Origin: Congregibacter litoralis KT71 | Lineage (GTDB): Bacteria > Pseudomonadota > Gammaproteobacteria > Pseudomonadales > Halieaceae | DNA length: 64,000 nucleotides | Assembly (NCBI RefSeq): GCF_000153125.2 | Contig: NZ_CM002299.1 | Location: 3,298,928 to 3,362,927 of the forward strand | Reading direction: 5' to 3' | Shown here: piece after piece, positions 16,631-25,686 of the stretch | Layout of the letters: every line of letters begins with the position of its first letter | Numbering within the stretch: position 1 is the first letter of the stretch | Program-made: the position numbers and the translations under genes | Notes under the pieces: model-generated | Seen by the model: the letters and a program-made list of their open reading frames with translations, nothing else | Database searches by the model: none | Told to the model about the DNA's origin: nothing

Positions 16631-18661
16631 TCAGTGTACGTCTTTCCAGTACTCGCGGTTGAGCAGCGTCGCAAACACGAAGAACACGGCAAGAAACAGC
16701 AGAGAATAGATGCCTATACGCTGACGATCGGCTTTGATGGGCTCTGCCACGTAAGCCAGAAAGTTGACCAGGTCATAGGTAGCCTCGTCGAACTCTTCCG
16801 TCGACATGAGACCGGCATCAACCACGTCCATTGTTCCGCAGGGGTCGCTGTGATCCGCCATCTGAGTCCCGGACAGAGGCTCCACCTCACCGTGGACCGC
16901 CGTGGGCGTGCAGGCCAAAAGTCCCTGGAGCTCGATGAGGGCGTGAGGCATACCCACATTGGGAAACACCCTGTTGTTCACCCCGTAAGGCCGCGTAGGA
17001 TCAGCGTAAAATGTACGCAGATAGGTGTAAAGCCACTCAGGGTTCCGCGCCCGGGCAACCAGGGTGAGGTCCGGCGGCGCCGCACCAAACCAGACCTTGG
17101 CCCGGTCCGAATCCATGGCATTTTCCATCAGTGCGCCCACTTTGACCTCAGGGTCAGCAATGATGTTGCCGCGCATGAGATCCTCGGGAATCCCCAGATC
17201 GTCAGCGACGCGGTTGTACCGCGCGTACTGGAGCGAATGACACCCCATGCAGTAGTTCATGTACACCTTGGCACCGTTCTGTAACGAACTCTTGTTCGAG
17301 ATATCCATCTCGACCTCGTCACAGGGCATGGTGCCGCAGTTGTAGGCGGACTCGGCACCCACCACCTTCAGAGGGATGATCGTCAGCGCGAGTATCAGTA
17401 GCAGGCCGGCCAGGGAGCCGACAGCGCCCACGCCACCATCCATGGTCACCCGCTCGGGCACCGGCTTGGCCTTGTCCATACTCGACCAGATGGGCATGAG
17501 CAGGAAGAAAGCAAAGTAAAAGATGGAGCAAATCTGCGCCAGTGCCGTGCGTGCCGGTGTCGGAGACTTAACGCCAAGTACACCCAGAATCAGAAATGAT
17601 GCGACGAACAGAACGAGCATCACCTTGTTCAGGTTTCCACGATAGCGCCAGGATTTAACCGGCGAGCGATCCAGCCAGGGCAGTACAAAGGGTATTGCCA
17701 CGCTGGCCGCGAAGGCCACAAAACCCCAGAACTTGTCTGGAACAGCGCGGAGTACGGAGTAAAACGGCGTGAAGTACCAGACGGGAGCAATATGATCCGG
17801 AGTCTTGAGCGCGTTGGCCTCCTCGAAGTTGGCGTATTCCAGGAAGAAGCCCCCCATCTCCGGCGCAAAAAACATGATCGCGCAGAATACGAAGAGGAAC
17901 ACCGCAATGGCCTGGACGTCGTGCACGCTGTAGTAGGGATGGAAGCGAATCCCGTCGAGGGGAACGCCATCAGGCCCCTTGTTCTTCTTGATCTCAATAC
18001 CATCGGGGTTGTTTGAACCCACCTCGTGCAGCGCAAGGATGTGTAGGACAACCAATGCAAGGAGCACGATAGGTAGTGCGACCACGTGGAGCGCAAAGAA
18101 GCGATTTAGCGTAATGCCGGATATCAGGTAATCGCCACGAATCCAGGTGACGATGCTCTCGCCCACAACAGGAATCGCACCGAAGAGAGAGATAATAACC
18201 TGCGCCCCCCAATAGGACATCTGGCCCCAGGGCAGTACGTAACCCACAAAGGCCTCGGCCATCAAAAGCACAAAGATGAGCATACCGAACACCCAGAGGA
18301 GTTCCCGGGGCTTCTTGTAGGAGCCGTAGATCATCGCGCGGAACATGTGCAGATAAACGACGATAAAGAACGCCGACGCACCAGTGGAATGCATGTAGCG
18401 GAGAACCCAGCCGTAATCCACGTCGCGCATAATGTATTCGACCGACGCAAAAGCCTCTTCTGCACTGGGCGTGTAGTTCATAGTGAGCCATACGCCGGTG
18501 AGCAGCTGATTCACGAGCACCAGCAGGGAGAACACACCGAAGTAATACCAGAAGTTGAAGTTTTTCGGCGCGTAGTATTCACCCATGTGGGTGTTCCACG
18601 CACGCGTAATGGGTAGACGCTCGTCAACCCAGTCGCGCAAACCGATGAGCATGTTGACCAT
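16631..18661 (-). CDS. petBC: Cytochrome b / cytochrome c1 fusion protein of the bc1 complex
   Basis: Single 676-codon ORF encoding both haem subunits of ubiquinol:cytochrome c reductase. Residues 1-about 400 are cytochrome b: haem-b histidines H91/H105 and H192/H207 and the Qo motif PVWY (293-296), the usual gammaproteobacterial variant. Residues from about 407 are cytochrome c1: a hydrophobic segment 413-436 resembling its signal peptide (VVGAES cleavage-like), haem-c motif CMGCH at 471-475, Met571 as likely sixth ligand in FPNVGMP, and a C-terminal membrane anchor at 648-666. Extra cysteines at 442, 447, 584 and 608 could form disulfides. In relatives petB and petC are separate; Bradyrhizobium FbcH is a known fused precursor that is cleaved. 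Overlaps the petA stop (TAATG). Confidence 0.96.
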   Translation of the reverse strand: MVNMLIGLRDWVDERLPITRAWNTHMGEYYAPKNFNFWYYFGVFSLLVLVNQLLTGVWLTMNYTPSAEEAFASVEYIMRDVDYGWVLRYMHSTGASAFFIVVYLHMFRAMIYGSYKKPRELLWVFGMLIFVLLMAEAFVGYVLPWGQMSYWGAQVIISLFGAIPVVGESIVTWIRGDYLISGITLNRFFALHVVALPIVLLALVVLHILALHEVGSNNPDGIEIKKNKGPDGVPLDGIRFHPYYSVHDVQAIAVFLFVFCAIMFFAPEMGGFFLEYANFEEANALKTPDHIAPVWYFTPFYSVLRAVPDKFWGFVAFAASVAIPFVLPWLDRSPVKSWRYRGNLNKVMLVLFVASFLILGVLGVKSPTPARTALAQICSIFYFAFFLLMPIWSSMDKAKPVPERVTMDGGVGAVGSLAGLLLILALTIIPLKVVGAESAYNCGTMPCDEVEMDISNKSSLQNGAKVYMNYCMGCHSLQYARYNRVADDLGIPEDLMRGNIIADPEVKVGALMENAMDSDRAKVWFGAAPPDLTLVARARNPEWLYTYLRTFYADPTRPYGVNNRVFPNVGMPHALIELQGLLACTPTAVHGEVEPLSGTQMADHSDPCGTMDVVDAGLMSTEEFDEATYDLVNFLAYVAEPIKADRQRIGIYSLLFLAVFFVFATLLNREYWKDVH

Positions 18662-19284
18662 TACACTGCCTCCGCATCAACGCCAATAACAAGGACGCTT
18701 TGTGATTCAAAAGAGTAAGGGGGAACTACCAGGTTGGTTGACGCCGGCACACCCGAGTAAACGCGGCCTGCCAAATCAAACTTGGACCCGTGACAGGGAC
18801 AGAAAAACCCGCCGACCCATTCATCGCCGCCAAGATCCGCAGCACCGACTTCGGGGCGGAATTTCGGCGCACAGCCCAGATGGGTACATAGCCCTTCGAC
18901 AACCAGGAGTTCAGGGCGAATGCTGCGCGCCTTGGACGAGATGTAGGCAGGCTGCTTGGAGATCGCCGAATCGGGATCCTTGAGATCGCCATCAACCTTG
19001 TCGAGGTTTGTGATCATCTCCTCAGTGCGATGAACGACGTAAACGGGCTTGCCTCGCCACTCCACGACAACCATCTGACCTGGCTCCAGCTTGCCGATAT
19101 CGGCTTTTACCGGTGCTCCCGCCGCCTTTGCTTTGGCAGAAGGATTCCAAGACCCAAGGAAAGGTACTGCGACAGCGACGGCACCCGCCGCGCCGACCGC
19201 ACTCGTGGCAACCGTAAGAAAACGACGACGGTTGTTGTCGACTTCTGACTCAGCGCTTTCGCTGGCCGTTGTGACACTGGACAT
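18661..19284 (-). CDS. petA: Rieske iron-sulfur subunit of cytochrome bc1
   Basis: Carries the 2Fe-2S cluster that takes electrons from ubiquinol at the Qo site. 207 aa from ATG 19284, chosen because AGGAG lies ten bases upstream and the product then starts like other Rieske proteins; an in-frame start 24 codons earlier is less likely. A twin-arginine-like NNRRRFL (17-23) precedes the membrane anchor (about 24-45). Cluster motifs CTHLGC (133-138) and CPCHGS (162-167) are intact. First gene of petA-petBC. Confidence 0.96.
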   Translation of the reverse strand: MSSVTTASESAESEVDNNRRRFLTVATSAVGAAGAVAVAVPFLGSWNPSAKAKAAGAPVKADIGKLEPGQMVVVEWRGKPVYVVHRTEEMITNLDKVDGDLKDPDSAISKQPAYISSKARSIRPELLVVEGLCTHLGCAPKFRPEVGAADLGGDEWVGGFFCPCHGSKFDLAGRVYSGVPASTNLVVPPYSFESQSVLVIGVDAEAV

Positions 19285-19517
19285 ATCGATTGGTCTCCTG
19301 TTTCTTCGATGCCAACTCATTGGATCGCGGATGGCTCCCGGGAACATCACCTGCAATCTGAAAAACCCCTGGCGCCGGTTTACATAGCTGCGTCAAGGGT
19401 AGCTGGAATCCGGGCGCACGAATGGTAAAGACTTTAGCCGCTTCAAACAAGGAAAGGCCCGGCTTTTTGCAACCCAAACCCTTGATTTATCTCTAAACTT
19501 GGACAAATTCCCCGCAT
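19285..19517. other. petA upstream region
   Basis: Non-coding DNA that must contain the petA promoter. A minus-strand TTGTTT followed 17 bases later by TACCAT (near 19420-19445) is a weak candidate. No gene or repeat seen. Confidence 0.4.
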
Positions 19518-19553
19518 AAAAAAACCCGACCGGTGGTAACCGTCGGGTTTTTC
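19518..19553 (-). terminator. Terminator of rplM-rpsI (bidirectional)
   Basis: Perfect stem AAAAACCCGAC / GTCGGGTTTTT with an 11-base loop, T-rich on both strands, about 45 bases after the rpsI stop. Confidence 0.85.
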
Positions 19554-19596
19554 TGGCTCATCCTGAGCTCCATGAGAGGAGCGCCCGATGATCGAC

Positions 19597-19989
19597 TTAG
19601 CGCTTGGAGAATTGTGGGCGCTTCCGCGCTTTGCGCAGACCCACTTTCTTACGCTCAACTTCGCGGGCGTCCCGGGTCACAAAACCGGCGCCGCGCAGAG
19701 TGCCACGCAGGGCCTCGTCATACTCCATAAGGGCGCGGGTAATGCCGTGACGGATGGCTCCGGCCTGCCCGAAACTGCCGCCGCCTTCCACGGTCACCTT
19801 GATGTCAAACTTTTCCACCAGATCCACGAGTTCCAGCGGCTGACGCACGATCATACGTGCCACTTCCCGACCAAAATACTGGTCCAGAGGACGCTGATTG
19901 ACAGTGATATCGCCGCCACCACTGCGCAGAAACACTCGCGCTGTGGAGGTCTTGCGACGCCCGGTTCCGTAATACTGAGTTGCGCTCAT
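19597..19989 (-). CDS. rpsI: Ribosomal protein uS9
   Basis: Small-subunit head protein whose C-terminal tail reaches the P-site tRNA. 130 aa. [16 protein letters not shown] at the N-terminus, [18 protein letters not shown] and the basic tail ending RPQFSKR are diagnostic. Eight bases downstream of rplM. Confidence 0.99.
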   Translation of the reverse strand: MSATQYYGTGRRKTSTARVFLRSGGGDITVNQRPLDQYFGREVARMIVRQPLELVDLVEKFDIKVTVEGGGSFGQAGAIRHGITRALMEYDEALRGTLRGAGFVTRDAREVERKKVGLRKARKRPQFSKR

Positions 19990-19997
19990 TGTTTCTC

Positions 19998-20426
19998 CTA
20001 GACCTGCAGCGGCTGAGGCTGCTGCGCGGCGTGCGGGTGCGCATCGCCGGCGTATACCTTGAGTTTACTGAACATTGCACGACCCAGCGGGTTGCGGGGC
20101 AGCATGCCCTTCACCGCGCCCTGGATGACACGCTCAGGGGCTTTGTCGATCAGCTTTTCGAACGACAGGGACTTCAGACCACCGGGATATCCCGTGTGCC
20201 GGTGATACATTTTATCCGTGCGCTTGGCGCCGGTGACGTGCACTTTCTCCGCGTTGATGACGACGATGTAGTCGCCGGTGTCAACGTGAGGGGTGTACTC
20301 TGCTTTGTGCTTGCCGCGCAGACGGTGAGCAATTTCACTGGCCAGACGGCCAAGCGTTTTGTCGGTGGCGTCAACGACATACCAGTCGTGGGTGACTTCG
20401 CCGACTTTAGCGCTATAAGTTTTCAT
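19998..20426 (-). CDS. rplM: Ribosomal protein uL13
   Basis: Early-assembling large-subunit protein. 142 aa. [39 protein letters not shown] and [21 protein letters not shown] are the family core. A GAGG ribosome site precedes the ATG. Promoter is about 40 bases upstream, so the mRNA leader is short. Confidence 0.99.
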   Translation of the reverse strand: MKTYSAKVGEVTHDWYVVDATDKTLGRLASEIAHRLRGKHKAEYTPHVDTGDYIVVINAEKVHVTGAKRTDKMYHRHTGYPGGLKSLSFEKLIDKAPERVIQGAVKGMLPRNPLGRAMFSKLKVYAGDAHPHAAQQPQPLQV

Positions 20427-20462
20427 GGGTTTCGCCTCAAAAGGGCCAAAAAAAGAGCGCGA

Positions 20463-20491
20463 ATACTACTTAAACGACGGACCCTTGGCAA
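20463..20491 (-). promoter_or_regulatory. rplM-rpsI promoter
   Basis: Minus-strand -35 TTGCCA (20491-20486), 17-base spacer, -10 TAGTAT (20468-20463). Start expected near 20456, giving a leader of about 30 nt. Confidence 0.8.
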
Positions 20492-20566
20492 GCCACAATT
20501 CCAATAAGATTTCCCACATTCAAAGCGCTCTTCACAGCGGGTCAGAGCAACCGCCAGAAAGATTGC

Positions 20567-21664
20567 TCAGGGCCGGTGCTCCTGGGCCAGGTAATCGTGA
20601 GACTGCATCTCGAACAGACGGGATTCCGTGCGGGCAAATTCGAAGCTAAGGCGCGTACCGTGGTAGAGCTCTGATGCCGGAACTTCGGCGGCGATCACGA
20701 GTTTTACGCTCCGGTCGTAGAATTCATCCACAAGATTGATAAAGCGCCGACACACATCATCCTGCCCCGCACCCATTCTGGGCACACCGGATAAGATCAC
20801 GGCGTGAAACTCCCGGGCCAGCTCGATGTAATCATTCTGGGAACGGGGGCCATCGCAAAGTTCGGGAAACTCAAACCAGGCCACATCATCGGCAAGACAA
20901 CGACAGGTCAGGTAGCGACCGTTGACTTCAATGCGCTGCCAATGCTGGATCGCGTCCGGTGCCAGGCGCTGGAAACTGTCCGTCAGGCTGGCATCAGCCT
21001 CCGCACCCAGGGGGTGGTGATAGAGTTTGGCCTGCTCAAGAGTTCGCAGGCGATAGTCGATACCCGCATCGACGGTCAACACTTCTGTGTAGCGCTGAAG
21101 AAGCGCAATCGCCGGCAGGAAGCGCGTCCGCTGGAGTCCATCTTTATACAGGCCATCGGGGGCGATGTTGGAGGTTGCGACCAGGGCGATACCGCGTTGA
21201 AAAATCGCCTCCAGAAAGTTCGCCAGAATCATGGCGTCGGCAATATCGCTGACAAAAAACTCATCAAAGCAAATGATATCCGCTTCCGCAGCCAGACGGT
21301 CCCCGATAAGCTCGATGGGGTTTTTCTCCCCCTCCAGCTCTGCAAGCTCACGATGTACCCGCTGCATAAAGCGATGAAAATGCACACGGAGCTTCCTGTC
21401 AAAGGGCAGGCTCTCGTAGAACGCATCCATGAGGTAGGTTTTGCCACGCCCTACTCCACCCCAGAAGTACAGGCCTTTTTCGGGCTCCGAATTGCGACGA
21501 AAGCGGCGACCCAGACGGCCGGCGAGGGTCTGGCTGCGGGCATGGCGCTCCACGACGCGATCGTACAGATCCTGCAGGCGCAGCACCGCTGCCTCCTGCG
21601 CTGCGTCGTGACTGAAATCTTCCCGTGTTAAATCTTCTTGGTATCGCTGCCAGGGTGTCAGCAC
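20567..21664 (-). CDS. zapE: ZapE, AFG1-family cell-division ATPase
   Basis: ATPase that associates with the Z ring in E. coli and destabilises FtsZ polymers. 365 aa. Starts LTPWQRYQEDL; Walker A GGVGRGKT at 69-76 and Walker B FDEF at 133-136, then FLPAIALLQ and the C-terminal DDVCRRFINLVDEFYDR region. Adjacent to rplM as I recall for many gammaproteobacteria, and divergent from zapG/yhcB. Confidence 0.95.
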   Translation of the reverse strand: MLTPWQRYQEDLTREDFSHDAAQEAAVLRLQDLYDRVVERHARSQTLAGRLGRRFRRNSEPEKGLYFWGGVGRGKTYLMDAFYESLPFDRKLRVHFHRFMQRVHRELAELEGEKNPIELIGDRLAAEADIICFDEFFVSDIADAMILANFLEAIFQRGIALVATSNIAPDGLYKDGLQRTRFLPAIALLQRYTEVLTVDAGIDYRLRTLEQAKLYHHPLGAEADASLTDSFQRLAPDAIQHWQRIEVNGRYLTCRCLADDVAWFEFPELCDGPRSQNDYIELAREFHAVILSGVPRMGAGQDDVCRRFINLVDEFYDRSVKLVIAAEVPASELYHGTRLSFEFARTESRLFEMQSHDYLAQEHRP

Positions 21665-21817
21665 AGTGTCGTTGCGGGTCGGGATTCCCGATCCTCCGAT
21701 GGGAACGTTGAGGCGCGCTACCTTACTCGTGCAGCTCCGGTTTTGGCAATCCTGCTACCAAGCTGTGACGTAGCAACGTTATACTCCCCACCCACCTGAA
21801 ACGTAGAGGACCTGCTT
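21665..21817. other. Divergent promoter region between zapE and zapG
   Basis: Contains TATACT at 21780-21785, a plausible -10 for zapG, without a clear -35; an inverted repeat GCTAC/GTAGC just upstream of it; and a 13-base palindrome TCGGGATTCCCGA at 21679-21691 close to the zapE start. Confidence 0.4.
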
Positions 21818-22297
21818 GTGAACACCGGTACTGATGACCCCATCATATTTGCAATCGTTGCCGCCATTATCGGCTTATTGATCGGATATTTTGCCGGCCG
21901 ACGCACAGCGCCGGGCAGTGAAGAAGCGCGGGAGCTCACAGAAAAGCTGGAGCAGGCCGAGTCCGCCCGGGCGCGCTACGAGCAGCGGGTCAACGCACAC
22001 TTTGCCGACAGTGCGGACAAGCTCAACACCCTGACAGCCAATTATCGTGACATCTACGCCCATATCGCCGGCGGCGCATCAGAACTCTGCTCCGAGGAGG
22101 AGGCCGCACGTTTTCAGTCGCTTGAGGCGCCTAAGGATTCCGATCAAAACACCATTGAAGCGGACAGCGTTGTCGTCGAGCCTCCCCGCGATTACGCGGC
22201 GAAGACCTCACCTGACGACCCCGGCGTCCTCGACGAGCGTTTTGGACTGGAAGGCGAAGAGAAACCACCGGAAGACTCAAGCACGCGGAGCGCCTGA
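21818..22297 (+). CDS. zapG: ZapG/YhcB (DUF1043) inner-membrane envelope protein
   Basis: Bitopic protein linked to division and envelope synthesis. 159 aa: membrane segment at about 9-27, then a coiled coil (EEARELTEKLEQAESARARYEQRV) and the family block NAHFADSADKLNTLTANYRDIYAHIA, followed by an acidic low-complexity tail. Start GTG at 21818 with AGAGGA seven bases upstream. Confidence 0.88.
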   Translation: MNTGTDDPIIFAIVAAIIGLLIGYFAGRRTAPGSEEARELTEKLEQAESARARYEQRVNAHFADSADKLNTLTANYRDIYAHIAGGASELCSEEEAARFQSLEAPKDSDQNTIEADSVVVEPPRDYAAKTSPDDPGVLDERFGLEGEEKPPEDSSTRSA

Positions 22298-22369
22298 TGG
22301 AGCGGTAACGCGTCCGGCGGTAGCCGGTCCGGGCCTAACAAGTCCGGATCAAACGGGCCTTCTTTAATC

Positions 22370-22429
22370 GTGGCGGCAGGAGTGGTGGCGGCAGGAGTGG
22401 TGGCGGCAAAGATGGTGGCGGCAGATCAA
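22370..22429. repeat. Four tandem 15-base repeats at the 3' end of the NIF3 gene
   Basis: Units at 22370, 22385, 22400 and 22415 all begin GTGGCGGCA; the first two are identical, the last two diverge. The final unit contains the stop codon of the NIF3-family gene. Confidence 0.85.
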
Positions 22430-23187
22430 ACCGGGTTGTCGCAGTCGATAAAGCTCCACTCCAGATCAAACCGCTCGGCCAGGGACGCTGCGAGGGCCTG
22501 AACACCGTAGCGTTCCGTGGCGTGGTGCCCCGCCGCCATGTAGGCAATCCCAAGCTCCCGTGCTGTATGTACCGTAGGCTCTGAGATCTCACCGGATATG
22601 TAAAGCTGCACACCGGCTGCCGCGGCCTTGTCGATGTAGCCCTGGGCCGCGCCGGTGCACCAGGCCACCTGCTCTATCGCTGCCTGACCATCGCCGATGA
22701 CCAGGGGCTCCCGATCCGTCAGTGCCTGCACCTGCGCCGCCACCGCGTCCAGCGACATGGGGCTGGCCAGCTTCCCGATGTTCCCCACGCTCTGAGGATC
22801 CTCCCTGTCCAGGGGTTCGACATCCTGAAAGCCCAGAAGCTGCCCCCAACGGGCGTTGTTGCCCAATACCGGATGAGCATCCAGGGGCAGGTGATACGCC
22901 AGGAGGCTCATGTCAGAGTCCAGCAGTGTCTTCAGACGCCGCCGCTTCATCCCCACCACCTCCGGTGCCTCCCCTCGCCAGAAATAGCCATGGTGAACAA
23001 TCAGAGCGTCAGCCTCCCAGGCGATGGCCGCCTCGAGTACGGACTGATTTGCCGTCACCGCAGCGGCCAGGCGGACGACCTGGGCACGCCCCTCTACCTG
23101 AAGACCATTGGGGCAATAATCGCGAAAGCGTGGGGATTCAAGCGTTGTATCGCAATGTCTGACTAAATCCTGAAGGGCAACGGGCAT
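22426..23187 (-). CDS. NIF3-family (YbgI, DUF34) metal-binding protein
   Basis: Member of the NIF3/YbgI family, often labelled GTP cyclohydrolase I type 2 homolog; its reaction is not established. 253 aa from the chosen Met, 268 from the longest ORF (start 23232). YCPNGLQVEG, ALIVHHGYFW and YHLPLDAHPVLGNNA carry the metal-binding histidines, and AGHHATERYGVQAL closes the family signature. The 23187 start matches the E. coli YbgI N-terminus; neither start has a clear ribosome site. In P. aeruginosa, as I recall, the same gene lies next to algW. Confidence 0.9.
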   Translation of the reverse strand: MPVALQDLVRHCDTTLESPRFRDYCPNGLQVEGRAQVVRLAAAVTANQSVLEAAIAWEADALIVHHGYFWRGEAPEVVGMKRRRLKTLLDSDMSLLAYHLPLDAHPVLGNNARWGQLLGFQDVEPLDREDPQSVGNIGKLASPMSLDAVAAQVQALTDREPLVIGDGQAAIEQVAWCTGAAQGYIDKAAAAGVQLYISGEISEPTVHTARELGIAYMAAGHHATERYGVQALAASLAERFDLEWSFIDCDNPV

Positions 23188-23261
23188 TTGAGGGTCCGGG
23201 GTCGGTGTCTGTGACGGAGGCATCATATACAATCGTTTTTCTTTCTGGCTAGCGAGGGCCC

Positions 23262-24356
23262 ATGGGCTCGTTCCTGAGATTTTTTACCTGGCCCGCCATT
23301 GCCGGTGTGCTGGCTGCGCTTCTGATCCTTCAGCAGTGGGTATTACCGACGCCCAGTCCCGAAGGCGCGGCGGTGGCCCGGGACAGCTTCCGACAGGCTG
23401 TGGCCAGTGCGACGCCCTCGGTGGTCAACATCTATACGGAGAAGCGCGTGGCATCGGCGAACAGCCGCATGCTCAATAATCCATTTATGCCTATCCCCCG
23501 GGGCGCGCCTCGGCAGCGGGTGGAGCGCTCCCTCGGATCCGGCGTCATCATGCGTGAGAACGGTTACATCCTGACCAACAACCACGTCATTGACGGCGCC
23601 GATGCCATTCAGGTGCTGCTCAGTGATGGCCGCTCCGCCGCAGCGCAGGTCGTCGGCCTGGACCGAGCCACGGATCTGGCAGCGCTTAAAGTTGACCTGG
23701 AGGACCTCAGCGCCATCAGCATCGCCGATTCGGACCGGCTATCCGTGGGTGATGTGGTCCTGGCTATCGGCAATCCCCTGGGGTTTGGTCATTCCGTCAC
23801 CCAGGGCATCGTGTCGGGACTGGGACGCTTCGGGCTCAGCCCGGGCAGCTACGAGGGCTTTATCCAGACAGACGCGGTGATCCATGCGGGCAACTCCGGC
23901 GGCGCACTGGTGGACGTCAACGGCGCCCTGGTGGGCATCAACAGCTGGATCTACGCATCCAGCGAAGGTAATAGCGGGGGCTCCGTCGGTATCGGCATTT
24001 CCCTGGCCATCCCATCCAGCTTCGCGGATTTTGTAATGGACGACCTCATTCGCTTTGGACGAGTCATCCGGGGCTGGCTGGGTGTCCAGGTAGAGCAGAT
24101 ACCCGGTGATGGACCCGGTGACCAGCGCCTCCTGGTGCGCGGCGTGGCCGTCGACGGGCCTGCGGATCGTGCCGGTCTTCAGGCGGGCGATATCATCACG
24201 CACCTCAACGATGAAGCCGTCGAGGACGTACGACTGGCCATGTATGAGGTGTCTCTGCTGCGGCCCGGAGACCGATTAATGCTGAGTGCGTCCCGGGACG
24301 GCGAAGCGGTGGAGCTCACCGCCATCATCGGCACCCAGCCCGAAACCACCGAGTAG
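23262..24356 (+). CDS. degS: DegS/AlgW, periplasmic site-1 serine protease
   Basis: Membrane-anchored HtrA-type protease that senses unfolded outer-membrane proteins through its PDZ domain and cleaves the anti-sigma factor RseA/MucA. 364 aa: membrane anchor 8-25, trypsin-like domain with triad His108 (TNNHV), Asp138 (ATDLA) and Ser212 (GNSGG), single PDZ domain about 265-360. One PDZ and the anchor separate it from DegP/DegQ. It converges on hisD. Confidence 0.95.
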   Translation: MGSFLRFFTWPAIAGVLAALLILQQWVLPTPSPEGAAVARDSFRQAVASATPSVVNIYTEKRVASANSRMLNNPFMPIPRGAPRQRVERSLGSGVIMRENGYILTNNHVIDGADAIQVLLSDGRSAAAQVVGLDRATDLAALKVDLEDLSAISIADSDRLSVGDVVLAIGNPLGFGHSVTQGIVSGLGRFGLSPGSYEGFIQTDAVIHAGNSGGALVDVNGALVGINSWIYASSEGNSGGSVGIGISLAIPSSFADFVMDDLIRFGRVIRGWLGVQVEQIPGDGPGDQRLLVRGVAVDGPADRAGLQAGDIITHLNDEAVEDVRLAMYEVSLLRPGDRLMLSASRDGEAVELTAIIGTQPETTE

Positions 24357-24393
24357 TGCCAGGCACTGACCGGGCTGCGCCTTACTCTTACTC

Positions 24394-25686
24394 TTACTCT
24401 CCGGAGCGCATCGCCGCGCTGCGTGCGTGAGCCGTCAGGGACTCTCCCTCCGCCAACACCGTCGCGATACGCGCGAGGGGTGCAGCGCCCTCAGCGCTGC
24501 AATGAATAATCGAACTGCGCTTCTGAAAATCGTAGACGCCCAGGGGAGAGAAAAACCTCGCTGAGCCCGAGGTCGGGAGCACGTGGTTGGGGCCGGCACA
24601 GTAATCTCCCAGGGCCTCACAGCTGTGAACTCCCATAAAGATAGCGCCCGCTGCTTCAATATGGGGGAGCAACGCCTCGGGGTCTGCCACCGCCAGCTCC
24701 AGATGCTCCGGCGCAAGGCCGTTGCTGATGGCCGCGGCATCGGCGATGTCCCGAGTCTTGATCAAGGCGCCGCGGCGGGCCAGAGAGGCCTCGATGATTG
24801 CTGCGCGCTCCATCTGCGGCAGCAGGCGATCGATAGCGGCATCGACCGCATCAATATAGGCGGCGTCCGGGCAGAGCAGCAGCGCCTGGGCACTCTCGTC
24901 GTGCTCCGCCTGGGAAAACAGATCCATTGCCATCCACTCGGGGTCGGCACTGCCGTCGGCAATAATCAAAATCTCCGAGGGCCCAGCGATCATATCGATA
25001 CCCACCTGACCAAACACCTGACGCTTGGCCTCGGCGACAAAGCGGTTCCCCGGACCCACAATCTTATCCACGCGGGGCACCGCCTCGGTGCCATAAGCGA
25101 GGGCGGCCACCGCCTGGGCGCCACCGATGCAGAAGACGCGATCAACGCCCGCCAGGGCCGCCGCGGCCATCACCAGGGCGTTGCGCTCGCCGCCCGGGGT
25201 GGGGGCGACCATGACAATCTCCGACACCCCGGCAACCCGGGCGGGGATGGCGTTCATCAATACCGAAGACGGGTAACTCGCCTTCCCACCGGGGACATAC
25301 ACTCCCACGCGTTTGAGGGGTGTCACCCGCTGACCCAGACGATTCCCCAGGCCATCGTCATAGCTCCAGTCTTCACCGAGTTGCCTGCGGTGGAAGGTTT
25401 CTATACGACGAGCGGCCTCCGTGAGGGCGGCCCGCTGCTCTTCGGGCAGCGCCTGAAGGGCCTCCTCCAGTTCCTCCCGCGGGACTTCCAGCGCCGGGAG
25501 CTCCTCCACATCCAGGTGATCAAAGCGTCGCGTGTATTCCAAAAGCGCTTCGTCACCACGCTGGCGCACGTCGGCAATGATCTGTGCCACCGTTGACACC
25601 ACATCGCTGTCACCGCTCTCCATGGGCACTTCGAGCTGCGTCAGGGCGGAGGCAAAGTCCGCCGCACTGCTGTCGAGGCGGCGCAT
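24394..25686 (-). CDS. hisD: HisD, histidinol dehydrogenase
   Basis: Zinc- and NAD-dependent enzyme catalysing the last two steps of histidine synthesis. 430 aa. [39 protein letters not shown] and [10 protein letters not shown] form the NAD/substrate region; SQAEHDE (His262) and PEHLE (326-330) include metal and catalytic residues. Starts on the hisG stop. The stop lies inside three CTTACT hexamer repeats. Confidence 0.97.
   Translation of the reverse strand: MRRLDSSAADFASALTQLEVPMESGDSDVVSTVAQIIADVRQRGDEALLEYTRRFDHLDVEELPALEVPREELEEALQALPEEQRAALTEAARRIETFHRRQLGEDWSYDDGLGNRLGQRVTPLKRVGVYVPGGKASYPSSVLMNAIPARVAGVSEIVMVAPTPGGERNALVMAAAALAGVDRVFCIGGAQAVAALAYGTEAVPRVDKIVGPGNRFVAEAKRQVFGQVGIDMIAGPSEILIIADGSADPEWMAMDLFSQAEHDESAQALLLCPDAAYIDAVDAAIDRLLPQMERAAIIEASLARRGALIKTRDIADAAAISNGLAPEHLELAVADPEALLPHIEAAGAIFMGVHSCEALGDYCAGPNHVLPTSGSARFFSPLGVYDFQKRSSIIHCSAEGAAPLARIATVLAEGESLTAHARSAAMRSGE

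Noticed and set aside
17770..17785. PVWY instead of PEWY in the cytochrome b Qo site
   Set aside because: PVWY is a known and common variant in gamma- and betaproteobacterial cytochrome b.
23880..23905. HAGNSGG instead of NPGNSGG around the DegS catalytic serine
   Set aside because: The catalytic Ser and flanking GN-GG are intact and the triad is complete; the change is outside the key residues.
24379..24398. CTTACT hexamer repeat at the hisD end
   Set aside because: Only three short units; too little to treat as a separate feature.
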